A DNA stretch of 64,000 nt from Ruminiclostridium sufflavum DSM 19573. GTDB lineage: Bacteria > Bacillota > Clostridia > Acetivibrionales > DSM-1351. The DNA lies in contig NZ_QKMR01000008.1 of the NCBI RefSeq assembly GCF_003208175.1, positions 1 through 64,000 of the forward strand, in the 5' to 3' direction. Below the pieces are notes generated by a model. It had not been told where the DNA came from and searched no databases. It saw only the letters and a program-made list of their open reading frames with translations. A program made the position numbers and the translations under genes. Below are positions 1-10,187 of the stretch, piece by piece (within the stretch, counting starts at the first letter, position 1; each line of letters begins with the position of its first letter).

Positions 1-3000
1 TTATTTTTTACATCGGTATTCAGTGAACCTCCGTTTGTCTTGGCTTTAGTCTCTACTATATTAGCAATGGCCTGATTGAACTTCGCATCTGTCATTATTG
101 ATACATTACCGCTTATCTGCCCGACTTTTGCTTTCTGTGCTTCCGGTAAGGTTATACCATTAGCTTTTGCACTTTGCTTACTCTGCTCAAAGTATATTTC
201 TGTTAATGTTTGATTGCCGACAATACCATCAACAGTTAGACCATTATCCTTTTGAAATTTTATTACTGCTGCTTTTGTCTTTTCCCCAAATATTCCATCA
301 GCCTTGCCTACATTATATCCTAACTTATTCAACTTTTCCTGTATGGCTTGTACTGTATCCCCTCTTGTTCCTAACTTTGCCACTGCATGCCCTGTCGGGT
401 CTGTATACATTACAGGGTTATTAAAGCAATAGGTATACAAATTCAAGCTCAGCGGATTCTCATCCTCACCCCAATAGCTGTCCTCGGTGGTGAAGCGACC
501 TGTGTATGGGTCATAATATCTAGCCCTCAGGTAATATAGCCCTGTTTCATTATCAAAGAACTCTCCTGCATAGCGGATTGAGTTGCTTGCTGTTTCTACT
601 GTCAGCGTTGGGTTTCCCCAGATGTCGTAATCGTACTGGTTCTGTACCTCACCTGCTTCATCAACTGTCTGGCCTACGTCTCCGTGACCGTTGTAGAGGA
701 AATAGGTTTCATCACCATTTGCAGCTATGCTTGCTATATAGTTTATTCCTTTTATGTATCTTGCTTTTATGCTGCTGTTTGCATCTGTTTCCAGTATTAC
801 ATTCTGCCTGTCGTACTGGTAGTTTGTTACCTCCGCCGTATAGCCGCTGTCGGATTTTTTTACCGTCTTGCTTACTCTCAGGTCGTCTCCGTTGTAGGCG
901 TACTCTGCTGTTGTTCTTATGCCTCCCTTTACTGTTTCGGTTTTCCTGAGCCTGTTGAAGCCGTCATAGGTATTGCTTGTTTTTTCAAGCAGTGTGTCTA
1001 TGCTGCCTGATGTGGCATTGCCGTAGGCTGTTCCTTTTGCAGCCGGGCGAATTGCCGTATTTTCCGGCAGTGTGTGGCTCACGCTTTGCTTTAGCTGGTT
1101 TCCGTTGTCGTCATATATATATGCCGTTGTTTTTCTGGCAATTTCCCTGTTGCTTTCGTCAAGCATTCTTTCTGTCAGCTTTAACAGTGTGTTTGAACCG
1201 GAATAGGTGTAATCACTTTTCTTTAATATATATTGTATGCCTTGTCCTGTTGTTCCGTCAATATATTCACAGGGCTGAGGCGAGGTATAGGCTTCGTTCA
1301 AGGATATTCTGTTTCCTGCCTTGTCATATGCATATACCGTGGTTTTTCCGGGCGCCGTTATCTTTGTTATTCTGCCTGCCTTGTCATACTCATAGCCGGT
1401 GGTTCCGTAGCTGTCTGTTTTTGATATCTGCCTTCCTGCTGTGTCATATTCGTATGCGTATTCGGATATGCTGCTTCCGTTTGGCTTTTTGTTTGTCATG
1501 CTTATTAAGCGGTTGTCCCTGTCGTACCCGTATTCTTCCTTGACACCGCCGTCATAGGTTATTGCTTTTCTTCTTCCGTTTTCATCGTATTCGTATTCTG
1601 TGGTTTTCCCTCCGTAGGCCACTGTTTCCATTCTGCTTGATGCATCGTAGGTATAGCCTGTTTCATTGCCTTTAAGGTCTGTTACCTTTGTTACGTTTCC
1701 GACCGCATCATAGTCATAGCTTATCTGTACTAAGCCGGCTTTTTTTATTGTCTTCAGCCTGTTGCTTCTGTCGTATTCGTATGTGCTTTTGCCGCTTTCG
1801 TCCTCCATTGTGCTTCTGTTTCCGGATTCATCATATGTATATTTTATGCTGTCTCCTGTTGCCGCTGCTCTTTTTTCAAGCAATTGCCCTGTGCTGTCAT
1901 AGGTGTAAAGGGTTTTGTTTCCTTTTTTGTCTGTTACACAGGCTAATTTCCCAGACAAAGCATACTTGTAGCTTTCTGTTTTGCCGTCCGGGTTTGTTAC
2001 GGCTTTCAGCATTCCAAAGGCTGTATAGCTGTAGCGTGTCAGCTTACCTCTGCCGTCTGTCATGGAAAGCTTGCTGCCCAGCTTGTCATAGCTGTATTTT
2101 GTGGTTACTTTTAGAGGGTCTGTTACTTTTGTCAGTCTTCCGGCTTCGTCATATTCATAGGCTGTGGCTTCTCCCAGACTGTTTGTCTGCCGGATTACTT
2201 CCCCGTACTGGTTGTATTCATATTTTTCTGTGTATGTGTTTTCTTTAACTGCCTCGGGTGTTGATTTTTCTGTCACCATGTTTGCCAGATTGTAGCTGTA
2301 TACGGTGCCGTATCTTGATGCTTCGTCATTTCCTGACAGATAGCCTGATGCATCTATTGTTTTTATTATGTTTCCGTTTGCATCGTACACGTTGCAGCTT
2401 ATTACCCTGTTGTAGGCATCTGTGACGGTTTTCTGCCTGTTCAGCCTGTCATAGGAATAGGTCATTGTGCCCTTTGCATTGGTTTCGGCAGTCTTGTTGC
2501 CTGCTGTGTCATAGGTGTATGCTATGGTGTTGTTTTCCTCATCTGTTATGGTTTCTACCCTTCCCAGCTCATCATAGGCGTACCTGGTTACAAAGCCTCT
2601 CTCATTTGTTTCTGTTTCTTTGTTGCCTGTAGCATCATAGGTGTATTGGGTGTATACGTCCTTTATATTTCCTTCGCCGTCATCATATTTTCTTGTTATT
2701 TTTTCCAGCCTGTTCAGTACGTCATATGTATATACGGTTGTATTTTTATCCCTGCCTTCGGTCCCCTCGCCGTATAGGTAAGCAGCCGGGGCTGTTTCCT
2801 TTATTTTATTTCCGAGGGCATCATATTCATAGGCTGTTACCATCCTGTATCTGTCTGTATATTCACTGTCCCTAAGACCTTCAAGCATTGTGAGTTCTGC
2901 CGGGTCAAGGGCTTCCTTGTATATGTCGGCTTCAGCTATAAGTTTTATGTCCTTTACCAGCCTGTTCATGCTGTCATATTCAAATTTTTCTATGTCGTAT

Positions 3001-6000
3001 ATATCTGCCGACCTCAGCTTTTCTGTTTTTACGGTGTTGCCGTTTTTGTCGTAATAGCTTCTTTCGTACGCTCCGCTGCTGTCGGTTACCGCATTTACAA
3101 GGCCGCTGTCATTATAGGTATAGCTTGTTATCCTTGAGGACAGCTTGTCCTTTGTGCCTGTTGTTTCTATTGCCGTTATTTTTCCTATGGCATCATATGT
3201 ATATTTTTCAATGGAGTATACCGTATTCCCGCTGCTGTCCTTTTCTAAGGGGAGCTTCTTTTCGGTTATTCTGTTTGCAGCATCATATGTAATTTTTGTA
3301 AGGCTGCCGTTTTTGTCTTTTGCCGAGGTTATGTTTCCCAGCAGGTCTGTTTTGTTTTCAATTGTGTTTCCGTATGGATCCCGCTCCTCCTTTATGCTGC
3401 CGAAGCTGTTATAGCTGTATTCTGTGATATTTCCCAGCTGATCCTTCTGGCTTGTTTTTCTTCCAAGCCCGTCATAGGTATATTCTGCTGCTCCGGTGTC
3501 GGCAAAGGTTAATTTTCTCAAAGTCCCGTCGACATTGTATTCGTATTGGGAGGTGTTATTTTTTTCATCTGTTATTTTTGTCAGATTACCCAGCACGTCA
3601 TACTCATAGCCTTTGCTGTTTCCTGCCGCATCTGTGGTTTTTACAGCTCTGTTAAGGCCGTCATACTGATAGATCGTTCCCAGTGCCTGCTGCATATTGC
3701 CGCTGTATGTATCTCCCTCGGTTCCGTCATCCTCCTGTGCATCTGCATATCTGATTCCGTCAGCTCTTTTTGATATATTTCCGTTTGCGTCATATTCAAG
3801 GCACTCTGCTGCTTTTCCGTCCGGCATTATTGTCATGAGCCGTCTGTTCATGCTGTCGTAGGTATAGGAGATGCCGGCCATTGCTTCCGCCATCTCCCGG
3901 GTATCCTTTGCCGGCTCATAGTCATTGGGCTGTATCTGTTTTTTGAGGTTGCCCGACAAATCATATATGTATCTTGTTATTGCCTGTTCTCCGTCTGATG
4001 CGGGAGCCTTTTTCCTTATGAGCCTGTTCATGCTGTCATATTCATAGGCTACTGCTGTGTTTTTTGCATTTGTTTCTTTTCTGAGATTTCCGTTTAAATC
4101 GTATTCATAGGCTGTTTCTATATCCAGCTTGTCTTTTGCTTCTGTTTTCTTAATCAGGTTTTTGTCAAGGTCATATTTAAATTCTGTATTGCTGCCGTTT
4201 GCTTCTGTTTTTGTTTTTAACTGCCCATCTGAGTAATATGTATATTTTGTCTTTATTTTGATTTTTTTTGTGTATTCCCTGTCGAATTCCACATTTTTGA
4301 GATAACTGCCTTCTATGTCCGAGGTATCTGCAAGTAATGCCTGCTCAACCGGCCTTGACTGGACATCATAGCTGTATCTTTCAACCCGGTAATCATTTTC
4401 TGATAGCTTTTGCTTTTTTGTTATCAGGTTTCCTTTTTTATCATACTCATTTATTGTTTCGTGCTTTCCGGGGCCTGTTACGGATATTGCTCTTCCGTTT
4501 TTATCATAGGTATAGTGAACGGCGTCACCTGCAGTCTCTTCCGCCCCGCCTGTCAGGGAACCTGTGTTTACCTTGTATTTAAAGGTTTCTGTGCTAAGTA
4601 TGCTGCCTTTTTCATCGTAGGTGCTTTTTACAAGCCTGTAATTATCGAAGCCTCCGTCGGTTTTTATATATTCCTTTTGGGATATTATGTTTCCTGACGG
4701 ATCATATTCATAGTATTTTTTGTTGCCTGCCCTGTCCGTGCTTTTTACAAGCTCGCCCTTCGGGGAGTATTCAAAGGCTTCACTTGTATTGTCGGGATAT
4801 TCCGTCTTGTATGTTTTCCCGAATATGTTGCTGTATACTGTGATGATGTTCTGCGCTTTATCGGTTTTTATTGTTCTGGCTTTTCCTGTCAGGTCATAGT
4901 CATAGCTTTCCCTTGTATTGTCGGCATAAACTGTTTCTTTTAGCAGGCCGTTTAAATAGTATGTGTTTTTAGTTTCATTCCCGGCTGCATCCTTTTCTGT
5001 AAGTATTCTGCCTGAACCGTCATAGGTATATGCTTTTGTACGGATGTTTGTTCCGTTCTGCGCATTTTCCTTTGCTGCTTGTGCGGATGTATAGCTTTTT
5101 ATGTTGTTTGAGGCATCGTATTTATATTCTTTCCCGATGGACCGGGATGGGCTTTGACTGCTGTAGCCTTCTCCGTCTGCTTCTTTTATGATGTTCCCTC
5201 GTCCGTCGTATGCTTTGAAGCTTATGACTGTCCTTGTTTTGTCTTCGTTTATGACAGTGGTTGTTACGAGCCTGTTCAGCGCATCATAGCTGTATTCCAT
5301 GCCGGGTGACTCCGAAATATCCTGGGAGGAATATCTGGGATCTGCCTCTTTTATGAGATTTCCCTCCTCATCATGGAGATATTTTGTCACATAGCCTTCT
5401 GAGTCTATTTGCGCCGTGATTTTCCCCATGCCGTTATACCTGTATTGTACGGTGCATTCGGCACCTCTGCAGGTTGTTGCTTTTGTTACTATATTTCCTC
5501 TTTTATCGTATTTGAGCCTTGTTGTTTTCCCGCTTGCCGCGAACGGCTCTGTTTTTTCTGTCAGCCTGTTCCTGTAGTCGTAGCTGTATGTGGTTTTTTC
5601 ATAGCCTGTTCCGTTATATTGCTCCTGAGCTATAAGGTTTCCTGCATAATCGTATTTTGCGGTATTTATGTAGTGCCCGTATTCTGCCGCAGCCTGATTT
5701 GCAGGTTCGGATACTGTCATTATTCCTTCTTCCTTCGTTACCCTGTCTCCGTAATCATAGCTGTACAAGTACTTTATTGAGCTGCTTTCAGCTTCGTCTG
5801 TGTATTGCTCCGAAGCTATTATGTTTCCTTTGCCGTCATACTCGTAATGTGTATGGGCTTTCCTGTTTTCGTCAATTTTGCCGTACTCGTCGGCAATCCT
5901 GTCCATGCTGTTATAATAGTACTCGGTATATGAGGATACTGTGTTTACCGCATCCCCGTTATTATCCTCAACCCTTCCGAGGGCCACTGTTTCTATTCTG

Positions 6001-9000
6001 CCGCATTCGCTGTTATATCCGTCATAGCCGTATTTTTTGTATACGCAGCTGCCTTGCTCGGCCTTGTCATAGGTCCTTTCCTCCAGTACTCTTCCGGCAA
6101 AGTCGTATATGTATTCCGTTGTTCTTCCGTCAGGCTCTTCTGCCGTTAATATGCTGCCGAGGCTGTTATATGTGTATTTTGTTTCGTTGCTTAAGGCATC
6201 CTTTTTTGTTACAAGTCTGCCCAGATCATCATATTCAAATTTTGTCGTCCCTTTTGAATCCGTTTTTTCTGTGGTGTTGCCGGTATAGTCATATTTGTAT
6301 GCCGTGGAATAATAGGTTTTGTTATCGGGCGTCTGCTCGGATTTTACAAGCCTGTTCAGTATATCGTAATGCAGCCGGCTTTTGTAGCCGTCCTCGTCAG
6401 TCAGGGTTATGAGAAGGCCGGAACCGTTGTCTCCATCAGATTTATAGATATAGTCCAGAGTTATGTTTTCCTTTTTGTTTGTGTCCTTTTCATAATATTC
6501 CTTGTTTACAAGCATATTGTCGCTGTTGTAGGCAAATCTTGTGCTGTGCCCGTTTGAGTCTGTTTCCTTGGTTTTGTTTCCCTTTGAGTCATATTCGTCG
6601 GCTTTTAACAGCTGCCATGCATATCCATTGTTTTCTGCTTTATCATATACACTGTATCTTGTCTGGTTTCCGAATATGTCGTATTCATACCTGAATTTTG
6701 TTCCTTCCGGGTCTGTGTAGTCTATCTGCTTGTTTTTTATGCGATAGCTGCCATCGTATGTGTCGCTGTACTCATATTGCTTGATGGTGCTGTCGGGATA
6801 TGTTATTTTGCTTATTCTGCTCAGCAGGTCGTAAGTATAGCCGGTCCTGACTGACCTTACGGTTTCATATATTTTATTTCCTTCGCTGTCGTTACTGTCC
6901 GACTTTGCTGTTTCCTCCAGCTCTGCCGTCATATTTCCGGTATCGAAGTCATATGCATATTTTTTTGATTTTTTTATATTTCCATTGTCTGATGTGCTCC
7001 ACTGTCCGGTAAGGCAGGCCCCCTTTTGATCTGCTCCGTCTGCGTCTGTTCCATAGCTGTAATTGGTTGTATAATCTTTTTCACCGGAATGGACTGTCTT
7101 TTTTGTCATATTTCCATGTGTATCGTATTCGTAATCGGTCACAAGATATTGACTTTCATTGCCGTTGTGAACCTTTTTCTCCTGTGTTACATTTCCCATA
7201 TCATCAATTGTGAATATAGTCTGGCAGTTTGTGCTTTCATCCTGATTCCATGTTTTTAAATTCATAACATCAAACTTACCATAGTCATATCCATATGTAA
7301 CCTTGTATTTATCAGATACAGGCTCTCCGTTTTCATCCCTTGCTGCCTCGGGCCCTGTGTAGCTTGTTAGGTTTCCATGTATATCATATGCATAGTTCTG
7401 AATTTTCCTGACAGCTTGCCCCGTTTCCTGTCCGTTTTCCATTTTTACCATGGTTTCTTCTGTTTTTAACGGAAACTTCTTTTCATCATATTCCGTAACT
7501 GTGGTTCTTTTGTGATCGCTGCCCGTTTCTACAGTGTTAAGCAGCTCATGAATGCCATTGTATGTGTATTTTGCAGTTGTTCCCTTGTTGTCGGTTTTTT
7601 CTGTAATGTATTTGTACGTATCCTTCAGGTAAGCGTCAATTGCAGCTTTTTTATCATTATCCGCCTGTATTTTTGAATAGTTTTTCATTGCCTCAGCATA
7701 TGCGCTGTTTCCGAAGCCGTCGGCTTCATTTGTATACTTATATGCTGTTCTGTCCATAGCGTTATATTGGAATCTGTCAAGGAAGTTGGCTTTAGAGGTG
7801 TCATACCCTGTTTTTGCCAGCTCCTTTTTTTCGAATATTTTCCTGTACTGCATGCTTCCGCTTTCTGTAAGGCTCTTTGCGTATGTGTTGTATGTAAAGC
7901 GCTCCAGCCTGTTTGTCCTGCAATAGTCAATCTGGGTAAGGTTTTCGTATCTGTTGTATGCGGAATATGAGGTTCCGTTTTTAAAGGTGAAGCCAAGCTC
8001 GGGCTGGTCATACCAGAAGTGATATTTCGGTTTTCCGTCAACATCATATACTCTTTGCAGTCTTGTTCTTATTACATGCTTTGAATCACTTACCAGTACG
8101 GCCGATTTATCGTATATGATTTTTTCCCCGCCCGGAAGGGTTATTATTACCTGGAATTTTCCTTTTAAGTCTCCCGAATTTATGGTATCCGGGTTCTGTG
8201 ATGCCTTATAGCTGTCCTCAAGGCTGTATGTGCTGCTTTGGACAGCTCCTACTGTAAAGCTCTGGTCTTCCTTGTATTCTATGCCTACCTCTCTGCCCGC
8301 TGTGTCAATGATTTTGGATATGCGGGTTTTGGTCTTTGTTCTTCCGTCTATTGTATATGTGCTTGTATTGTACCGGAAGGTTATTTTATTGCCGTATCTA
8401 TCCGATATTCCAAGTATCCTTCCGTCTTGGGCAAAGTATGTTTTTTTGCCGCTTTTATTTGTCATTGCGTAAAAGGAGGTTTCCCCGGCACCATTAACAA
8501 AATCACTGTTCTCTTTTATTTCTACGTCTTCTATTGTCTGGTTTTCGATTGTATATGCTCCGCCGGTCACGGCAGGATTAATTAAGGTATATACATCTCC
8601 TGTGTCTGTATGGAGGAATTTATAGCTTGAGCCGTCCTGATTTTTCTTTATCTCGATTGAGGGAAAGGAAAATCTCATTCCTGCTCCAAGGTCATACCTG
8701 TCCTCATAGAACGAGCCTGTTGTATCATCGGTATAAACAGTGTCAACCCATATACCGTTTATGTAGTCTGCTTTCATGTCCCTGACGTTTGCAGTGCCGC
8801 TTTTATATATTCTCTTTATTTCAAGATCCAGCCCGTTTACACCCGGAAGCACATAATCAGTCTGAGCCAATAAAAGCTCGCCGCTCTGCTCACTTATTGC
8901 CTCCTCGGACACATTGTTTCTCAGGTATGCCGGAGACAGCATGGCATTATATTGCTGCTTCGGCCCCGTCAGGTTATTCATAATCTCCTGCACCGTTACC

Positions 9001-9119
9001 TGCCCTGTCTCTCCGCCCTCCGCAAATACCTTATCCGCAGGTATAGCAGCAGTTAATATTATCGCTGCCGAAATTACTGCCGGTATGATTAATTTTATGT
9101 TTATTCTGCTGTTGCTCAA
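1..9119 (-). CDS. Giant secreted Rhs/YD-repeat protein, 3' end outside the window
   Basis: The minus frame is open from a TTG at 9119 to the left edge, giving at least 3039 residues. AGGAGGG lies eight bases before the TTG. An N-terminal hydrophobic stretch ending in VFA-EGG looks like a signal peptide. A DUF6531-like entry segment near residue 65-95 (DYVLPGVNGLDLEIKRIY) is followed by dozens of tyrosine/aspartate repeats of the YEYDxxGN type from about residue 480 to 2860. The Rhs core signature RYYDPYTGRF falls at about 2867-2876 and ends in NNPVMYTDPTGH. After it comes a PG_binding_1-like domain (about 2911-2975) and then an unrecognised tail cut by the window edge. Rhs/WapA proteins are cage-forming carriers for a variable C-terminal effector. 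Any effector and immunity gene would lie left of base 1. The frame was checked at several points (near 494, 2207, 4100 and 7763) and no stop was met. It is the last visible gene of the dockerin/FN3 operon. Confidence 0.93.
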   Translation of the reverse strand, partial: MSNSRINIKLIIPAVISAAIILTAAIPADKVFAEGGETGQVTVQEIMNNLTGPKQQYNAMLSPAYLRNNVSEEAISEQSGELLLAQTDYVLPGVNGLDLEIKRIYKSGTANVRDMKADYINGIWVDTVYTDDTTGSFYEDRYDLGAGMRFSFPSIEIKKNQDGSSYKFLHTDTGDVYTLINPAVTGGAYTIENQTIEDVEIKENSDFVNGAGETSFYAMTNKSGKKTYFAQDGRILGISDRYGNKITFRYNTSTYTIDGRTKTKTRISKIIDTAGREVGIEYKEDQSFTVGAVQSSTYSLEDSYKASQNPDTINSGDLKGKFQVIITLPGGEKIIYDKSAVLVSDSKHVIRTRLQRVYDVDGKPKYHFWYDQPELGFTFKNGTSYSAYNRYENLTQIDYCRTNRLERFTYNTYAKSLTESGSMQYRKIFEKKELAKTGYDTSKANFLDRFQYNAMDRTAYKYTNEADGFGNSAYAEAMKNYSKIQADNDKKAAIDAYLKDTYKYITEKTDNKGTTAKYTYNGIHELLNTVETGSDHKRTTVTEYDEKKFPLKTEETMVKMENGQETGQAVRKIQNYAYDIHGNLTSYTGPEAARDENGEPVSDKYKVTYGYDYGKFDVMNLKTWNQDESTNCQTIFTIDDMGNVTQEKKVHNGNESQYLVTDYEYDTHGNMTKKTVHSGEKDYTTNYSYGTDADGADQKGACLTGQWSTSDNGNIKKSKKYAYDFDTGNMTAELEETAKSDSNDSEGNKIYETVRSVRTGYTYDLLSRISKITYPDSTIKQYEYSDTYDGSYRIKNKQIDYTDPEGTKFRYEYDIFGNQTRYSVYDKAENNGYAWQLLKADEYDSKGNKTKETDSNGHSTRFAYNSDNMLVNKEYYEKDTNKKENITLDYIYKSDGDNGSGLLITLTDEDGYKSRLHYDILNRLVKSEQTPDNKTYYSTAYKYDYTGNTTEKTDSKGTTKFEYDDLGRLVTKKDALSNETKYTYNSLGSILTAEEPDGRTTEYIYDFAGRVLEERTYDKAEQGSCVYKKYGYDGYNSECGRIETVALGRVEDNNGDAVNTVSSYTEYYYNSMDRIADEYGKIDENRKAHTHYEYDGKGNIIASEQYTDEAESSSIKYLYSYDYGDRVTKEEGIMTVSEPANQAAAEYGHYINTAKYDYAGNLIAQEQYNGTGYEKTTYSYDYRNRLTEKTEPFAASGKTTRLKYDKRGNIVTKATTCRGAECTVQYRYNGMGKITAQIDSEGYVTKYLHDEEGNLIKEADPRYSSQDISESPGMEYSYDALNRLVTTTVINEDKTRTVISFKAYDGRGNIIKEADGEGYSSQSPSRSIGKEYKYDASNNIKSYTSAQAAKENAQNGTNIRTKAYTYDGSGRILTEKDAAGNETKNTYYLNGLLKETVYADNTRESYDYDLTGKARTIKTDKAQNIITVYSNIFGKTYKTEYPDNTSEAFEYSPKGELVKSTDRAGNKKYYEYDPSGNIISQKEYIKTDGGFDNYRLVKSTYDEKGSILSTETFKYKVNTGSLTGGAEETAGDAVHYTYDKNGRAISVTGPGKHETINEYDKKGNLITKKQKLSENDYRVERYSYDVQSRPVEQALLADTSDIEGSYLKNVEFDREYTKKIKIKTKYTYYSDGQLKTKTEANGSNTEFKYDLDKNLIKKTEAKDKLDIETAYEYDLNGNLRKETNAKNTAVAYEYDSMNRLIRKKAPASDGEQAITRYIYDLSGNLKKQIQPNDYEPAKDTREMAEAMAGISYTYDSMNRRLMTIMPDGKAAECLEYDANGNISKRADGIRYADAQEDDGTEGDTYSGNMQQALGTIYQYDGLNRAVKTTDAAGNSKGYEYDVLGNLTKITDEKNNTSQYEYNVDGTLRKLTFADTGAAEYTYDGLGRKTSQKDQLGNITEYSYNSFGSIKEERDPYGNTIENKTDLLGNITSAKDKNGSLTKITYDAANRITEKKLPLEKDSSGNTVYSIEKYTYDAIGKITAIETTGTKDKLSSRITSYTYNDSGLVNAVTDSSGAYERSYYDKNGNTVKTEKLRSADIYDIEKFEYDSMNRLVKDIKLIAEADIYKEALDPAELTMLEGLRDSEYTDRYRMVTAYEYDALGNKIKETAPAAYLYGEGTEGRDKNTTVYTYDVLNRLEKITRKYDDGEGNIKDVYTQYTYDATGNKETETNERGFVTRYAYDELGRVETITDEENNTIAYTYDTAGNKTAETNAKGTMTYSYDRLNRQKTVTDAYNRVISCNVYDANGNIIKTIDASGYLSGNDEASRYGTVYSYNLANMVTEKSTPEAVKENTYTEKYEYNQYGEVIRQTNSLGEATAYEYDEAGRLTKVTDPLKVTTKYSYDKLGSKLSMTDGRGKLTRYSYTAFGMLKAVTNPDGKTESYKYALSGKLACVTDKKGNKTLYTYDSTGQLLEKRAAATGDSIKYTYDESGNRSTMEDESGKSTYEYDRSNRLKTIKKAGLVQISYDYDAVGNVTKVTDLKGNETGYTYDASSRMETVAYGGKTTEYEYDENGRRKAITYDGGVKEEYGYDRDNRLISMTNKKPNGSSISEYAYEYDTAGRQISKTDSYGTTGYEYDKAGRITKITAPGKTTVYAYDKAGNRISLNEAYTSPQPCEYIDGTTGQGIQYILKKSDYTYSGSNTLLKLTERMLDESNREIARKTTAYIYDDNGNQLKQSVSHTLPENTAIRPAAKGTAYGNATSGSIDTLLEKTSNTYDGFNRLRKTETVKGGIRTTAEYAYNGDDLRVSKTVKKSDSGYTAEVTNYQYDRQNVILETDANSSIKARYIKGINYIASIAANGDETYFLYNGHGDVGQTVDEAGEVQNQYDYDIWGNPTLTVETASNSIRYAGEFFDNETGLYYLRARYYDPYTGRFTTEDSYWGEDENPLSLNLYTYCFNNPVMYTDPTGHAVAKLGTRGDTVQAIQEKLNKLGYNVGKADGIFGEKTKAAVIKFQKDNGLTVDGIVGNQTLTEIYFEQSKQSAKANGITLPEAQKAKVGQISGNVSIMTDAKFNQAIANIVETKAKTNGGSLNTDVKN

Positions 9120-9172
9120 ATTAAATCCCTCCTGGTTGATGAGTTTCTCATGCTGCCTTTTATCTGCTGCTT

Positions 9173-10078
9173 TTAATAGTATTTTTCTTCATAGGCAGAC
9201 GCATATATTTCTTCTTCTGAAAGTCCCTGTTTTATCGATTTTAATATATTATCCGCTGATTTCCCGAGCTTTTGGGCTATTGTAAGTGCTTTTACCACTT
9301 CCTCCTCGGATAGCCCTGCTTGTTTTGTGTATTTGGTAAGCTGCTCCCGTGTAAGGGACAAGCGGGGGGATTTCTCCTGTCCGTTTGCTATTCCGTACTG
9401 TGCCTTTATAAGCCTCCAGCTCAAGCCCTCTGTTTTTTTGCTTATAACGTCTTTAAAGTCTGCTTTTGCATTCTGGCTTACTCTGTCAGCTATCATTATG
9501 CTGTCCTCATCAATGCCGGATAGGTTCAAAAGCTCTTCAAGGTATTTGGAATCAAAGCTTTTGGGCTTGAATCCGGGATTGCTTTTGTTATATGCCTTGA
9601 AAATATCCGCCCAGCCCTCGCCTGATTCCTTTGCCTTTACCAGCTTTTCAAGGTTTCCTATACTTCCGTAGCTGTCATTTAAATATGAATAGGCCGTAAG
9701 TATGTCCGGCAGCTTGCAGCCTTCCTTTATAAGCCTTTCTATTTCATTTTTGAATATTGTATGTACGTTCAGGTTTTTAAGGAGATTTATATAATTTTCC
9801 TTATTTTTTTCGTAGCCAGCCGGATCAGATGCCTTTATCAATTCCAGTATTTCCTGTGATATTTCCGTATCTGTCCCATCCTTAAGCTGATTATCCGCTT
9901 TTGCGGCAGGGGCTGTAAAATTATTATTTTCTTCCTGACTGCTTTCACCTGCAACCTCTGCCGCCTGCTTTTGCGCAAGATATATTCCGAGCTTGGAATA
10001 GCCTGTATAGCCTGCCTGTATTATAAACACCGCTGCTATTGCTATAACAAGTATTCTCACTGCTTTTACTTTACTCAT
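9173..10078 (-). CDS. Membrane-anchored helical protein of unknown family
   Basis: This is 301 residues from the ATG at 10078, which has GAGGAG nine bases upstream. A longer frame from a GTG at 10183 adds 35 residues but has no ribosome site. One N-terminal hydrophobic segment (about residues 4-26) looks like an uncleaved anchor or signal, with the rest outside the membrane. The body is charged and predicted helical, with short recurring units such as GLSEEEVVKALTIAQKLGK and GLSEEEIYASAYEEKYY near the C-terminus. I do not recognise the family. Similar GxSxEE-type units occur in the upstream gene at 10188-11150, so the two are probably related. The position directly before the Rhs gene (53 bp gap) suggests a role in folding, export or surface display of the Rhs protein, which is inference only. 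Confidence 0.85.
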   Translation of the reverse strand: MSKVKAVRILVIAIAAVFIIQAGYTGYSKLGIYLAQKQAAEVAGESSQEENNNFTAPAAKADNQLKDGTDTEISQEILELIKASDPAGYEKNKENYINLLKNLNVHTIFKNEIERLIKEGCKLPDILTAYSYLNDSYGSIGNLEKLVKAKESGEGWADIFKAYNKSNPGFKPKSFDSKYLEELLNLSGIDEDSIMIADRVSQNAKADFKDVISKKTEGLSWRLIKAQYGIANGQEKSPRLSLTREQLTKYTKQAGLSEEEVVKALTIAQKLGKSADNILKSIKQGLSEEEIYASAYEEKYY

Positions 10079-10187
10079 GGCTTCATTCTCCTCTTGTCTT
10101 CTATTAAGAAACAGCTCCTCTGAAATTGGAAATATTCCGTAAATATAGCTTATTCCCAACCGCAGGAAAAGTGGCAAAGCCACCCTT

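Noticed and set aside
7685-8047. Minus-strand 120-codon open frame inside the Rhs gene
   Set aside because: It is in a different frame from the Rhs coding sequence, fully inside it, and shows no recognisable domain.
167-8983. Many plus-strand open frames of 60-250 codons across the Rhs gene
   Set aside because: They are shadows of the long repeat-rich minus-strand frame: cysteine/leucine/phenylalanine-rich, no ribosome sites and no family motifs.
1-9119. Regular short repeats in the Rhs region considered as CRISPR or a DNA minisatellite
   Set aside because: The periodicity is at protein level (YD repeats), with variable spacing and sequence; there are no constant direct repeats with unique spacers.
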